NCBI GenBank assembly: GCA_031761405.1
Contig: JASEVX010000007.1
Span: forward strand, 37,810,734 to 37,874,733
Length of the DNA stretch: 64,000 bases
Direction: 5' to 3'
From: Serripes groenlandicus
Lineage: Eukaryota > Mollusca > Bivalvia > Cardiida > Cardiidae
Shown here: piece after piece, positions 21,060-32,698 of the stretch
Position numbering within the stretch: position 1 is the first letter of the stretch
Layout of the letters: every line of letters starts with the position of its first letter
Program-made: the position numbers and the translations under genes
Notes under the pieces: model-generated
The model's input: the letters and a program-made list of their open reading frames with translations, nothing else
Databases searched by the model: none
Told to the model about the DNA's origin: nothing

Positions 21060-22160
21060 GGAGAGAAATAACTGTTTGTTTTCCATTGTTTTTCTGGGTG
21101 CTATATTGTGTCATTGTATATAAACCAATGGAGAATGACGTATGGAGTTCTGGGAGATAGCCAGGAAGCACAGGGTTTATTGAACTGGCAGTTGTGATAT
21201 AATTCATACTGTTGAAAATAGCAAAGACCTAATAATTGTTATTAGGTCTTTGAAAATAGCATTAAACTCCTCCAACCAATCATTGCCTTGAATATGTTTA
21301 TAGGGATAAATATGTAAGGAGTGGAAAAAATATTGTATAAGAAAAGAATTGTTCATTACATTGAATTTATCCCTTTCTATGATTATTTACATGTTAAAAA
21401 CCAGAGAAATTTCATATACATTTTCTTTTCCAAGTTTAATTATTTTATAAAATTGGAATCGTACATTCAATTCTTATTGAAATATTTTATACTGTTTTTA
21501 AGGGTACATGTTACTGATGCTGTATTTGTCCTAATTAGATTGACTTAAGATGTGATATGTTATTATGTAAAGAATTATATTTGTTATTTATTATAAGAAC
21601 GTGGGAAAAGAAGCATTCTTGTTAGCAAGGTTATGTACAAATGTTTTAAAACTCGAAACATTCTCACCACAGTTGAGGCAGTTTCAAACTCCAGTCTTTT
21701 TAAGACAGCAGTTTTCAAAGTTGTTTGATGTGTGTTATGTTAAATGACATCTGTATTTCTCAGTTTCCCCTTTTGTAAAGTAGAATCTAAAAATCTGTGA
21801 CAAGAGAGTTACAATTTGTTACAAGTTATTTATTCCGTCCATATCACCTTGTGTGATACAACAAACACTGATGTTTGGTGCTAATGCCAGATCAGAAACC
21901 TTTTATGATAGAAGTATGTTAATTCTTTCCCACACACACAAAATCTGCAGCAGACGACTTTGAAAACTTCAGAGTATCATTTATGGGAAAACTGTGTAAA
22001 TGAAAGTATAATTGTTGAAATTAGTTATTAGTTAGCTCTTATTAATAACATTACTTGCATTTAAAGAGCTTTTTCATTATTTGCTTTGATTTTTTTTAAA
22101 GTCATCTGCTGCAAATTTGTTGTATGTTGGAACATGATTAAACCATGATGTATGTAATTA
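21060..22160. other. Intergenic AT-rich stretch with decayed SINE and MITE pieces
   Basis: A SINE-like body (GGAGATAGCCAGGAAGCACA) is recognisable near 21150-21280, next to a small palindrome GACCTAATAATTGTTATTAGGTC (23 bp, 21227-21249, written here only as a short motif), and MITE arms (TCTGCAGCAGACGACTTTG, GTCATCTGCTGCAAA) at 21925-22130. The rest is A/T-rich without protein-like frames. Confidence 0.5.
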
Positions 22161-22485
22161 ACATATAAACCCTTTGACTGCTGGAACCGATTTTGTGAAG
22201 GTTGTGTGACCAGTATAGAGTCGGGCAAATCGGCACATCAACGCCGTCTGACCAGGCTCAATACTGTTGGCTGCTCAACTCAACATGCAAAGCTGGACAA
22301 ATCAAGTTTAAAAAATTCAGCATTGAAACGGTTTTAATAAGAGTACACTGTTTTGTTATACATACAATCCCTACGCCAAACAATCTTATGAATGAAATAA
22401 AAACTTCTGTCCTTAAACATGTGTTTGATTTTATCTTGTATTTGATTTCTAGAAACCACATTTGGACATTCCAACAATTTTAAAA
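22160..22485 (+). repeat. Dispersed repeat, also at 37405
   Basis: CTTTGACTGCTGGAACCG, GTCTGACCAGGCTCAATAC and TTGGCTGCTCAACTCAAC recur, diverged, at 37410-37530 (GACTACTGGAACCG, AGCTGACCAGG, TTGGCTTTCCAACTCATC). The 93-codon open frame here is short and shares nothing with a known family that I can see. Confidence 0.45.
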
Positions 22486-22901
22486 ATGGTTGTCATAGCT
22501 TCCCTCTTTGGCACTCGGAGTTGCAAGGATAGCATTACGACGTGCATTGTTCTCAGGATAAACCTTTCCCTCCTACTACCTCATTGTGACGCATCCACCC
22601 GCTACAGTTGACTTTTGATAACATTGCGACACAATTTCTTCTTGTGTCACATATTGCTTCAACTCTATACAATAATACTTTCTCTTATAGCGACTTTCCA
22701 TATTTTCGCCTTGATAATTTGAAAGTCGTCAGCTGCGTATTTGGTGTATGTGGGAAAGATTTAAACAGTCGACAGTTCTCCACCAAAAGTGGATTTGATG
22801 ATCAGTTGTGGTACATGACACAACCTCTTGCCAAGATATTTCAGGAGTCGTCTGCTGCAGAGGCATCAGAAAGCGTTAAATATCATTAACATTATATTTG
22901 A

Positions 22902-23116
22902 TTTATTGGGGTTTTACGCTGTTTTCAACATTATTTCAGTTATTAAAGTGACAGATCACTTATTCATGATCCCTGGATAAAAACAAACCAGTACTAGGCT
23001 AAGAAATGTACCTTGCCCAAGGTTACTCCACCATGACCGCCACACTGGATATCGAACCTGGCACGCCCAGTTCCAAATCCCCTACGCTAACCACATAGCC
23101 ACGGCGGATTCCTCAT
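22902..23116 (-). mobile_element. tRNA-derived SINE (second family), reverse orientation
   Basis: Reads on the - strand as GAATCCGCCGTGGCTATGTG...; the B-box region appears as GATATCGAACC on the + strand, and the body CCAGTACTAGGCTAAGAAA and 3' TTTATTGGGGTTTTACGC match the copy at 38787. Confidence 0.7.
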
Positions 23117-23348
23117 TAACATTGAATCAAATGTACACACATCGAGACATCTCTCTGAACATGAAAAGAACGGACCCTTAAGTTCAGTTATGGGGAGCTA
23201 TGATAGAAGGAGAGATTGAATTCAATGCTGATACAATGTATTGTAATGTTACTACTAAAACGCCCTCCAACATACAACAAATTAGCAGCATACAACATTG
23301 AAAACATCCTTAACAAATATGGAAACTTTTATATGAATGTAAATATTA

Positions 23349-24917
23349 TTATCCCCTCGGTTACGAAGTAAGCGAGAAAGGGATATAGTAACGGGACCGT
23401 CCGTATGTATGTCCGTAACAAACCTTGTCATCACTCTACACTAACCATTTCTTGACAGATCTTAACCAAACTTGGTATAAAGTAAGTATATGGTAACATC
23501 TTGAAGCCTATTGATTTTCAAGGTCATAGGTCAAAGGTCAAGCCCAAAATTGGACTTGCAATATTTTCAGCTGTGGCAACCTTGTCACCACTCTACACTG
23601 ACCATTACTTGACGGATTTTAACAAAACTTGGTATAAAGTTACTTTATGATAATATCTTGAAGCCTATTGATTTTCAAGGTCATAGGTCAAAGGTCAAGC
23701 TCAAAATTGGACTTACAATATTTTCAGCTGTGACAGCCTTGTCACCACTCTACACTGACCATTCCTTGACCGATCTTTATAAAACTTATTATACAGTTAG
23801 TTTATGATAATATTTGAAGCCTATTGATTTTCAAGGTCATAGGTCAAAGGTCAAGCCCAAAATTGCACTTACACTATTTTCAGCTGTGGCAACTTTGCAA
23901 TATTTTCAGCTGTGGCAACCTTGTCACCACTCTACACTGACCATTACTTGACGGATTTTAACAAAACTTGGTATAAAGTTACTCTATGATAACATCTTGA
24001 AGCCTATTGATTTTCAAGGTCATAGGTCAAAGGTCAAGCCCAAAATTGGACTTGCAATATTTTCAGCTGTGGCAACCTTGTCACCACTCTAGACTGACCA
24101 TTACTTGACGGATTTTAACAAAACTTGGTATAAAGTTACTTTATGATCATATCTTGAAGCCTATTGATTTTCAAGGTCATAGGTCAAAGGTCAAGCCCAA
24201 AATTGGACTTACAATATTTTCAGCTGTGACAGCCTTGTCACCACTCTACACTGACCATTCCTTGACCGATCTTTATAAAACTTATTATACAGTTAGTTTA
24301 TGATAATATTTGAAGCCTATTGATTTTCAAGGTCAAAGGTCAAGCCCAAAATTGCACTTACACTATTTTCAGCTGTGGCAACCTTGTCACCACTCTACAC
24401 TGACCATTACTTGACAGATTTTAACCAAACTTGGTATACAGTTACTTTATGATAATATCTTGAAGCCTATTGATTTTCAAGGTCATAGGTCAAAGGTCAA
24501 ACTCAAAATTGGACTTACAATATTTTCAGCTGTGGCAGCCTTGTCACAACTCTACACTGACCATTCATTGACCGATCTTAATAAAACTTATTATACAGTT
24601 AGTTTATGATATGTCTTGAAGCCTATTGGTTTTCAAGGTCATAGGTCAAAGGTCATGCCCAAAATTGAACTTGATTGAACTTACAATATATCTCAGCTGT
24701 GGCAACCTTGTCACCACTCTACACTGACCATTCCTTGACAGATCTTATCCAAACTTGGCATACAGTTAGTTTGTGACAATATTTTGAAGCCTATTGATTC
24801 AAGGTCATAGGTCAAAGATCGAAGTCAAAAATTGGACTTAAATATTTAGATCACAAGAGAACTCAATGTGAAAATGGAAAGCTGAGGGGATTCATCCGCT
24901 TTGCGGTGCCCTTGTTA
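23349..24917 (+). mobile_element. Tandem-repeat element, family B, with AGGTCA-rich array
   Basis: 5' end ATCCCCTCGGTTACGAAG; about nine tandem units of 150-170 bp, each containing ACCACTCTACACTGACC and TCAAGGTCATAGGTCAAAGG; 3' GAGGGGATTCATCCGC, i.e. the inverted ATCCCCTC, then a hairpin CCGC-TTT-GCGG and TGCCCTTGTT. It interrupts a MITE: the left flank ends ...TAAATATTATT and the right flank starts ATTGAATCGAG...GAAAATGTTGTGGCAAA, fitting the MITE consensus. No coding capacity. Assignment to Helentron/HINE-type elements is an inference. Confidence 0.65.
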
Positions 24918-25149
24918 TTATTGAATCGAGCTTTGAAAATGTTGTGGCAAATCATGAGCAATTTTCCTTTCGATATGTTGTCAAAAGTCAGCTTACTGCA
25001 GATGCGTCTGCGAGTGGGAAAGGGTTACACATTAGGGACTGATTCCTGTGCTGGTGAATTGATAACTCAATACGCAATGATCCATTCTAGTCAGATTGAA
25101 CATAAATTACTCATGTGTACTATGGTAATGAACATTTTCCTGTTAATAA

Positions 25150-26417
25150 TTATGCCCCCTTCGAAGAAGAGAGGGGTATATTGCTTTGCACATGTCTGTC
25201 AGTCCGTCGGTCCGTCTGTAGACCAAAGCTTGTCCGAGTGATAACTCAACAAATTCCTGGACCTATGGTCCGCAAACTTGACTTGGGGAGTTGGGCCTGA
25301 CCAGTAGATGAACCCTATTTATTTTGAGGTCATTGGGTCAAAGGTCAAGGTCAGTGACCTTGAACACAAAAACCCTTTTCAAGCTTGTCCGAGTGATAAC
25401 TCAACAATGCCTGGACCTATGGTCCTCAAACTTGACTTGAAGGTTGGGCCTGACCAGTAGATGAACCCTATTTATTTTGAGGTCATTGGGTTAAAGGTCA
25501 AGGTCACAGTGACCTTGAACACAAAAACCCTTTTTAAGCTTGTCCGAGTGATAACTCAACAATGCCTGGACCTATGGTTCTCAAACTTGATTTGGAGGTT
25601 GGGCCTGACCAGTAGATGAACCCTATTTATTTTGAGGTCATTGGGTCAAAGGTCAAGGTCACAGTGTCCTTGAACATGAAAACAATTTTTAAGCTTGTCC
25701 GAGTGATAACTCGACAATGTCTGGACCTATGGTCCTCAAAGTTGACTTGGAGGTTGGGCCTGACCAGTAGATGAACCCTATCTATTTTGAGGTCATTGGG
25801 TCAAAGGTCAAGGGCAACACAAAAATCCTTTTTAAGCTTGTCCGAGTGATAACTCAACAATGCCTGGACCTATGGTCAAAGTTTACTTGGAGGTTGGGCC
25901 TGACTAGTCGATGAACCCTATTTATTTTGAGGTCATTGGGTCAAAGGTCAAGATTACAGTGACCTTTAACACAAAAACCCTTTTTAAGCTTGTCCGAGTG
26001 ATAACTCAATAATGCCTGGACCTATGGTCCTCAAACTTGACTTGGAGGTTGGGCCTGACCAGTAGATGAACCCTATTTATTTTGAGGTCATTGGGTCAAA
26101 GGTCACGGTCACAGTGACCTTGAACACAAAAACCTTTTTTAAACTTGTCTGAGTGATGACTCAACAATGCCTGGACCTGGAGGATAAATAATATCTGCAA
26201 ATATCAGTCATCATCACAATGGGATTAAGAACTTTACCTACCATCCTCAAACTTTGAATGAACATTGTTCATAATCTTAAAACTGACTCATAGACATCCA
26301 ATGTGAAATGCCAAATCAACTGGCATTTCAGTCCATGCAAATTTTACTCAATTGTCCTAATATTCCTGACAACATAGCGCTCAGGGGGGGCATAATGTTT
26401 GACAAACATCTCTTGTT
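25150..26417 (+). mobile_element. Tandem-repeat element, family C, with hormone-response-like palindromes
   Basis: 5' end TTATGCCCCCTTCGAAGAAG; seven units of about 153 bp starting AAGCTTGTCCGAGTGATAAC (25226, 25381, 25538, 25691, 25834, 25987, 26142), each with GGGTCAAAGGTCAAGGTCAC-like sequence; unique tail; 3' GGGGGGGCATAATG, which is the inverted 5' motif, overlapping a perfect hairpin ATGTTT-GAC-AAACAT (26395-26409) and CTCTTGTT. Same plan as families A and B. Confidence 0.65.
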
Positions 26418-26695
26418 GTTTTTTAGACACCTGCAGCAGATGACATTTGCAAATATTGTGAAAAAGGGTGAAACTTGTTCAATTTTTTTTTTATTACAAC
26501 ATATTAATTGTATCAAAATTGGTGTCGGGCCATAATTAGGGTCGCAAGGACGCATTAAAATAATTTGATCAAAGAGAGAAAAATCGTCCTGTCTAAAAAG
26601 AGTATGAGTTACTTCCCCTACTACAAAGCTTTATACACATTTTGGAGACTTAAGCAAATGTTGCTTTTTGTGGACGAAACATGTAAGTAGACTAT

Positions 26696-26840
26696 TTTTA
26701 GCTCGACTTTTGAAAAAATGAGAGCTATTGTCATGACCCTGGCAGCGGCGTGGTCGTCTGGTTAAGGTTTTTTTGTTTAGCTCAGCTTTTTTTTTTCTGT
26801 TTTCTATCAGTCAAGCGTCTGTGCCGTACGCGGTGCTCTA
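26696..26840 (+). mobile_element. Short element family F, copy 1
   Basis: Starts TTTTTAGCTCGACTTTTGAA, then ATGAGAGC, CTGGCAGCGGCGTGGTCG, an internal TTTAGCTC, a poly-T tract and GCGTCTGTGCCGTACGC. The 3' end GTGCTCT is cut before the TGTTT seen in the copy at 36655. It has no internal tandem repeats. Confidence 0.55.
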
Positions 26841-29304
26841 TACACCTCATAAAGTGGCCAAAAGAAATGGTTTATATATAATATTAAGCAAACGTTGTGA
26901 AAATGAATAAACCATTTTAAATGTATAACCAGGGATCTAAGATCATATCTACGTCCCCAGTATAACTGAAATGCCATTGTACTTATATCTACAACCCTGA
27001 TCATATGAAGATTTTTTTTTTAAAATTCCTCATTTTGCCTCAACTCCTCTCAAAAATGTTGCTTTCAGTTATAAATAGTTTACATAATTTGGACTATTTT
27101 ACTAATTGTCGTAGGTTTGATAGGGGTTATGGGAACTTCGACAACTGCGCCTATTTTACAAGAGGAATCTGCAGACAAAATAATATTACGGAAGTTGTTT
27201 TTATAATTTCATTATCATAATGCAAACATTACTGTTTAATTGAAATTAAGTTACTAAGTAGTTGAGATAGTTCATAGAAATGTATAAGAGAGATTCTTTG
27301 TGTAAGAATGTGTGCATAAAGGCTATACAAGCCTGTAAAGGGAAGAAACAAAATAAAAATTCTTTTTAGCAAAAATGACAGTACAAGTTTTCTCTCTTAG
27401 ACCATAAACTGTTATAACATTGTTTTCCCAACATGCTGACGGATATCGACGTCTTTTGAAAACATTGTGCCAAAATGAGAAATTACTCGTAATGAGCATT
27501 TATCGCTTTGTCAAAGACGTTTTCAATGTTGTACGTCTGCTGCAAATTTGTTGAATGTTTGGGAAAAGTTTAAATTTATCACTGAACTCATGATCGTGTA
27601 GTTGTGTTGATAGAGTTAAAGTTCCAATTTTTAATGCATAAAAAGACACATTTGAAGAACATTTTTTTTTTTCTGATTTTTGAAGATTATACTTGTCCAC
27701 AACATGATTGTCTTGTTACTGAAAAACTTAATATCAGTAATGAAAATATTTGTACAATAAAACCATTTGCATGATTTGAAGGACAGTTTCGGTTGATCAA
27801 TGCAGAGACATTTATTTATATGGGTTTGAGCACATTCGGGAAACTGTTAAATTTAAGAGAATAACCTTTATAGCCTAGTGTGTCTGTCATGGTTAATAAT
27901 GATTGAAAATATTGAATTCCATACACATACAAATGTAATTCTCCTTTTTCCACAATGCTTTCATCTCTATTTAATTATTAAATTGTCATTTATGTAGTTT
28001 TTTCTTGTTTTTTTGCCAATGTATTTTCAAAATCACCCCCTGCAGTTTTGTTGTATGTGGGAAAGTATAAAATAGTTTTGTAATGGTGAAAAACATAATA
28101 ACAAAGAGGAAAATCAAAACAGAAAACTGAAGACACACAAACTGAGACAAAACGATGCACACATGAAAAACAGGTATTGGATACATAATATCACTCCATT
28201 TGCAACGCTTCGCGAAAAGCAACCTTAGGGCATTTGCGACCAGCGTAGATACAGATCAGCCTGCATTATACACAGTCTAATCTAAAACTTTCTAAGAGCA
28301 TTCTTATAAATAATTTGAATCAGATAGCATAGATCTGCAGTCAGATATTTATCAACACATGTGACAAGGAATCTATTAGGTTGGTTTTCATAGAGCACTG
28401 CTCATAATTATTTGTGATAACACATGATTATGGTTTTTGTCCATTCAGAAAAAAGAAATCTGAATTTCTATTTCTTTATTGATATGAGTGTTACTATCAG
28501 TTAATTGTATATATGATCAGATTTTACATGTTTAACCCTTTCCAACTTGCTGATAACTTTTGAAAGCAGAGTTACAAAAGAAGAAATTGCTCATGATGTG
28601 AAATTTCTCCCTTTGCCACAATGTTTTCAACACAAACAAATGTTTGTTCTTTCCCTTTTTCAAAGTCATCTGCCGCAGATTTTATTGTAAGTGGTAAAGG
28701 GATAAAGTTATCGGTTTTGATAGAATGAAAGGATGATAAGAATATTGAGAATTGCACATAATTATGAATTAAGATGAAACATGAAACATCACACTGCTGC
28801 ACTAATATTTTTTTCAATCAAACTCTGTGGCCAGAATGGTGATTGTTTATGTTTATGGCTTTTTGAAAACATGATGACAAAAGAAGAAATTGCTCAAAAC
28901 GATCACTTTCTCTTTTTGTTACCATGTTTTCAATTCTATTCAGTTATTGTACTTTCATTTAAAGGGAGTTTCCATTTTTTTTCTGGTATGTATTCAAAGT
29001 CGTCTGCAGCAGATTTGTTGTAGGTGTGAAAGGGTTATATAAATTACAGGTTTTCCCGCCTACAACAAAACAGATGACTTAAAAAACATCTAGGCAAATG
29101 TATGTACACTCTCTACATATGAAACTGTAATTTATTCAAACAGTTGAAAATATTATGGCAAAAGGAGAAATTGCTCATTATGACCAATATCTTCTTTTGC
29201 TACACCGTTTTCAAAAGTCGTCCGCTGAAGATGCATCAAAATGTGTCAGCAAGTGGGAAAGGGATTCATAGAAACAGTCATCCAAGTTCAAGCTCATGTA
29301 AAAC
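26841..29304. other. Intergenic region with scattered MITE halves
   Basis: MITE fragments are recognisable at about 27445-27570, 27930-28070, 28533-28706, 28850-29036 and 29045-29270 (AAAGGAGAAATTGCTCATTA, GTCGTCTGCAGCAGATTTG). A diverged dispersed repeat with GCGACCAGCGTAGATACAG and CAGCCTGCATTATACAC lies at 28228-28280. No protein-coding segment is supported. Confidence 0.5.
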
Positions 29305-29768
29305 AAAAACAAGAGGCCCCTGAGGGCCTATGCTCTACTGGGATGGTTATTTGGTCATTTTCAATCATGAGCATGTATGCATGGTGAAAATCGGATAGTA
29401 AATGGATGCTTTATTGTGTTCTTAAGCTGTTTTATAGCAATTTTGACAATTTCAAGGGCCATAACCCAGTCTTGCATGGGCAGATCTTGCTGGTTTGCGA
29501 AAAGAGCCGAGCTCTCATCAATATTTAACTACTATCTAAGTTTGGTGAAGATCAGATAGTAAATGGAGGCTCTATTGTGTTCACAAGCTGTATTATAGCA
29601 ATTTTGACAATTTCAAGGGGCCTAATCCAGTCATGCAAGGGCACATCTGAGCGGTTTTCGAAAGGAACCAAGCTCTCATCAATATTTAACTACTATCTAA
29701 GTTTGGTGAAGATCAGGTAGTAAATGGAGCCTCTATTGTGTTCACAAGCTCTATATTATAGCAATTTT

Positions 29769-29932
29769 TATGTCAAAAATACATTACCAGTCATTTATTA
29801 CCTGATATATACATCTCCTAACCCTTAATTCATCCAGAAAAAGAACTCGCCTAGCGTATCCCTCACGCCTGTGTGATATACACGGTCACCGGTAAATACC
29901 GGTGCACGAGGTCAACGTGTCACTTTTAGTTT
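29769..29932 (+). repeat. DIRS left inverted terminal repeat
   Basis: From TATGTCAAAAATACATTACC to GTGTCACTTTTAGTTT. The reverse complement matches 35986-36135 almost perfectly through CGGTAAATACCGG, itself a small palindrome. The outermost about 20 bp differ from the right repeat, as is usual for DIRS elements. Confidence 0.85.
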
Positions 29933-30408
29933 CCTGGACACACCGACCTACAGGCTTGAATTTATTTTCATTTTTCTAAATTTATTTTCGTTGTCTAGTT
30001 AAAGCTTTCGCTTTAACGGGTCAATTCATTCAGTTAAACTGTACATTTACTTCTTGAACTTGAACTTTGTTTATTTATTGTTTGTGTTTAAGTTGTGTTT
30101 TTTTGTAGTAACAACTAGCTGAGAGCCGCGGGTGGTTACCCCACCCACTATTTCAGTTACGAGTCGGGTCTTGAATGACCGTGCATTAATTTTTCAATTA
30201 ATTTTCAACGGTGAGATTTCCCGATCCGGTAGCGATAATATTGTTTATCGCCTTTGTTGTTGTTTTGTATAATTACATAGACATTTGGAGAATATTTAAA
30301 AAATATTTTTTCATTGAATTACGTCCGTAAAAACGAGTAGTGAAATAAAAGAATAGAAAATATTATTTTTTGTTTTTGAACTTCGTAATTTGATTTTGTA
30401 TTTATACT

Positions 30409-32184
30409 ATGTCACATAATGGTGAACAGAGGCGTGGCTCATGCGGTCATTTAGTGGCCTTGTGGGACACGCACTCTTCCTGCATTGCGTGCACTAAGTG
30501 CACAAAGGATTCACCATGTGAGTTCTGTTCGTTATGGTCGGCTTCCGTTTGGAAACAGGCCATATCGAGGAGGACTCACAAAAGCCGTAAGAGTAAAACT
30601 GTTCCTTTGAAGAAGAAGGTAAGTATTAGCTCTACGAGCGAAGGGGAATTCGAGGGTTTTTCCCCAACAGACTCCACGACTGGGTTGATTAGACGGAAGG
30701 AAAGGGGAAGCAGAGCTTTTCAATCTTCAGTCAAGACATACGCCTCTGTAACAGCCACGACGGGACCGTCTCGAAGTTCGGAGGAACGTATGATATCGTC
30801 TGGTCAAAAACAGACGACTGGTGTTAGTGCTGAACCTTCGGGTGAGGCAATGGGGCATTCTCAGGGAAACCTAACAGAATGGCCCCCTCTTTCACCACAC
30901 TCAGTTGATAGGCATTCTTCGGAAGCCTACAGCAGAGTTCCAAATTACCCGGTCGGCGGGCAGAATTTGGGGACCGGTGATGGAGCATTACAATTGCCTA
31001 TCATTGGTCCACAGGGTGATGCTTCCGAGCAAAACCCTTATGACTCCGGGCGACCGGGTACCGGGCAACCGGGTACCGGGCAACCGGGTTCCGGGAAACT
31101 GGACAGTCATATTACCTTGGTTAAATCGGGCACCGGGCAACCGGGCACCGGGCAACCAGGCAGTCATTTTGAAATGACGAGACCGGTCACCGGGCAACCG
31201 GGCAATCATTCTAGAATGATACGACCAGTCACCGGGCAACCAGGCAGTCATTCTGAAATGACTAGACCGGGCACCGGGCTGCATGAAGCGACCGGGCATT
31301 CTGTCAGTCAATTCAGCATGACTAATCCATACACCGGGAATGAGGACATGGGTCATTCATTTCACGATGAATGGGAGAATCAGCAAGGCAGTCATTCATA
31401 CATGACTCGACCTGCCACCGGTCAACCAGGTACCGGGCAACCCGGTACCAGGCAACCGGGATCAGTGCGTCTCGATCGGATAGATACACGTTATCATTCT
31501 TTCGCAGCACAGCCTGATTATTTGGATATTCAGAACACTGGTTTACCAGGTTTTAATAACCAACCTGCGGACATAGATTACGGAGAGTACATTTCGAGAA
31601 AATCATTCCGTTCTCCTAGGGGAACAGTGTATTATTCAAGAGATATTACTCCTCCACGTTACCAACCTTCATTACGAAGGAGTGATCGGTTCTATGACAG
31701 ACAGGTTAGTGATGCCTACCGTGATCGTCAAATTCCTGATTATAGGAATTTACGACTCCCGGAAGGACACCTCTCCAAGAGGCAGTCCTTTGAAAGGCAA
31801 TCCCCCGATCGGAATATTGCTTGTTCCGTTAAGGGGAAGTCGAAAAGATCACATACAGTGAGTTCGGCTCCGATGATTGACTCTGTGCAACCTTTCTCTG
31901 CTGCGGATAGAAGGTTGAGTTCACATGATCGTCACCAGCTTATGGATTTATCAGAGAATGAATCCATTTCTGGATCGGAAGTTGGTCAACCGGTGGGAAG
32001 TCCGGTTAAGCACAATACTTCTCGTCGTAGGCCTAGACAATCCTCCACTTCTTCGTCTGACGAAGAAACGGAAAGTCTATTACCTATAGAAGACGAGCCG
32101 GCTGCGGATCGTTGGTCCCTGCAGCAGGCTATTGAAGAAGTTTTTAGGGTAGTGCCTAGGCACATGACGATCATTTCGCCATAG
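30409..32184 (+). CDS. DIRS gag-like ORF1 (591 codons, probably interrupted)
   Basis: First ORF of the element, starting at an ATG about 475 bp after the left terminal repeat. The N-terminus has a Cys/His cluster (C12, H22, C25, C28, C31, C37, C40) of the type seen at the start of DIRS/Ngaro gag-like proteins and likely zinc-binding. The middle (about residues 210-350) is a low-complexity run of GTGQPG and SHSEMTRP units, followed by an Arg/Tyr/Ser-rich part. The frame ends at TAG 32182, but protein-like sequence continues in frame +3 from about 32160 to 32405 and then in frame +2 to 32698, so the C-terminal third appears split by two 1-base changes. The role (RNA or particle binding) is inferred from position. 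Confidence 0.8.
   Translation: MSHNGEQRRGSCGHLVALWDTHSSCIACTKCTKDSPCEFCSLWSASVWKQAISRRTHKSRKSKTVPLKKKVSISSTSEGEFEGFSPTDSTTGLIRRKERGSRAFQSSVKTYASVTATTGPSRSSEERMISSGQKQTTGVSAEPSGEAMGHSQGNLTEWPPLSPHSVDRHSSEAYSRVPNYPVGGQNLGTGDGALQLPIIGPQGDASEQNPYDSGRPGTGQPGTGQPGSGKLDSHITLVKSGTGQPGTGQPGSHFEMTRPVTGQPGNHSRMIRPVTGQPGSHSEMTRPGTGLHEATGHSVSQFSMTNPYTGNEDMGHSFHDEWENQQGSHSYMTRPATGQPGTGQPGTRQPGSVRLDRIDTRYHSFAAQPDYLDIQNTGLPGFNNQPADIDYGEYISRKSFRSPRGTVYYSRDITPPRYQPSLRRSDRFYDRQVSDAYRDRQIPDYRNLRLPEGHLSKRQSFERQSPDRNIACSVKGKSKRSHTVSSAPMIDSVQPFSAADRRLSSHDRHQLMDLSENESISGSEVGQPVGSPVKHNTSRRRPRQSSTSSSDEETESLLPIEDEPAADRWSLQQAIEEVFRVVPRHMTIISP
31040..31460 (+). repeat. Coding minisatellite inside DIRS gag
   Basis: Repeats of ACCGGGCAACCGGGT-type sequence and CAGTCATTCTGAAATGAC-type units. 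At the protein level they give runs of GTGQPG alternating with SHSEMTRP. Copy number is irregular, as expected for a slippage-prone array, and the array keeps the reading frame. Confidence 0.8.
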
Positions 32185-32698
32185 CTCTGGCACTTCTACT
32201 TAAAGAGGAGAATGTCTCTAGCAGAGGGGCTAGCAGAATTCTGGAGGCTTTTGATACGGGGAATCGGCACCTGTTGGCTCTGAATTTGCAGAACGCCACG
32301 GAAATGCTGTCCGCGAGGAGAGATGCGACACTTGTCAAATCCTCTTCTCTGCTACAAAATAGCAAGGACAGCTTAAGAGCCGCCCCCTTATCCTCCAATC
32401 TTCTCTTGGTGGAAGGGTTGCTGCAGTGACTGTTACTGATTCGTCAGAACAATCCAGACGCCTTTCGGCGAGTGCAGTAAATGCTTTGTCACAGAGTCGT
32501 AAATACTCTGCACCGGCGGCTAAATGGACTAATACTAGGAAGCCCCCGGCGAAAAAGCAGAAACAGGAAGTGAAGGCTGTACCGCCTAAACAACCTCCTT
32601 CCACGGGCCGGAATTATGCTAAACCGAAGCTCCGTTTCACGGGAGCTAAGCCGAAGCATACTTCCAGGTATGGTACGGCTCCTAGGCCGCAGCCCTAG
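32160..32698 (+). pseudogene. DIRS gag C-terminal part in two shifted frames
   Basis: Frame +3 from 32160 gives a helical, charged segment (LALLLKEENVSSRGASRILE and beyond) and stops at TGA near 32428. Frame +2 from about 32384 continues with a Lys/Pro/Gln-rich basic tail (TRKPPAKKQKQEVKAVPPKQ) to a stop at 32698. The second shift falls near the C-run GCCGCCCCCTTA. The basic tail would suit a nucleic-acid-binding C-terminus. Whether the breaks are real or assembly errors cannot be told here. Confidence 0.6.

Noticed and set aside
23349..24917. CRISPR-like array
   Set aside because: Units of 150-170 bp are contiguous with no short repeat-plus-unique-spacer pattern, and the context is eukaryotic.
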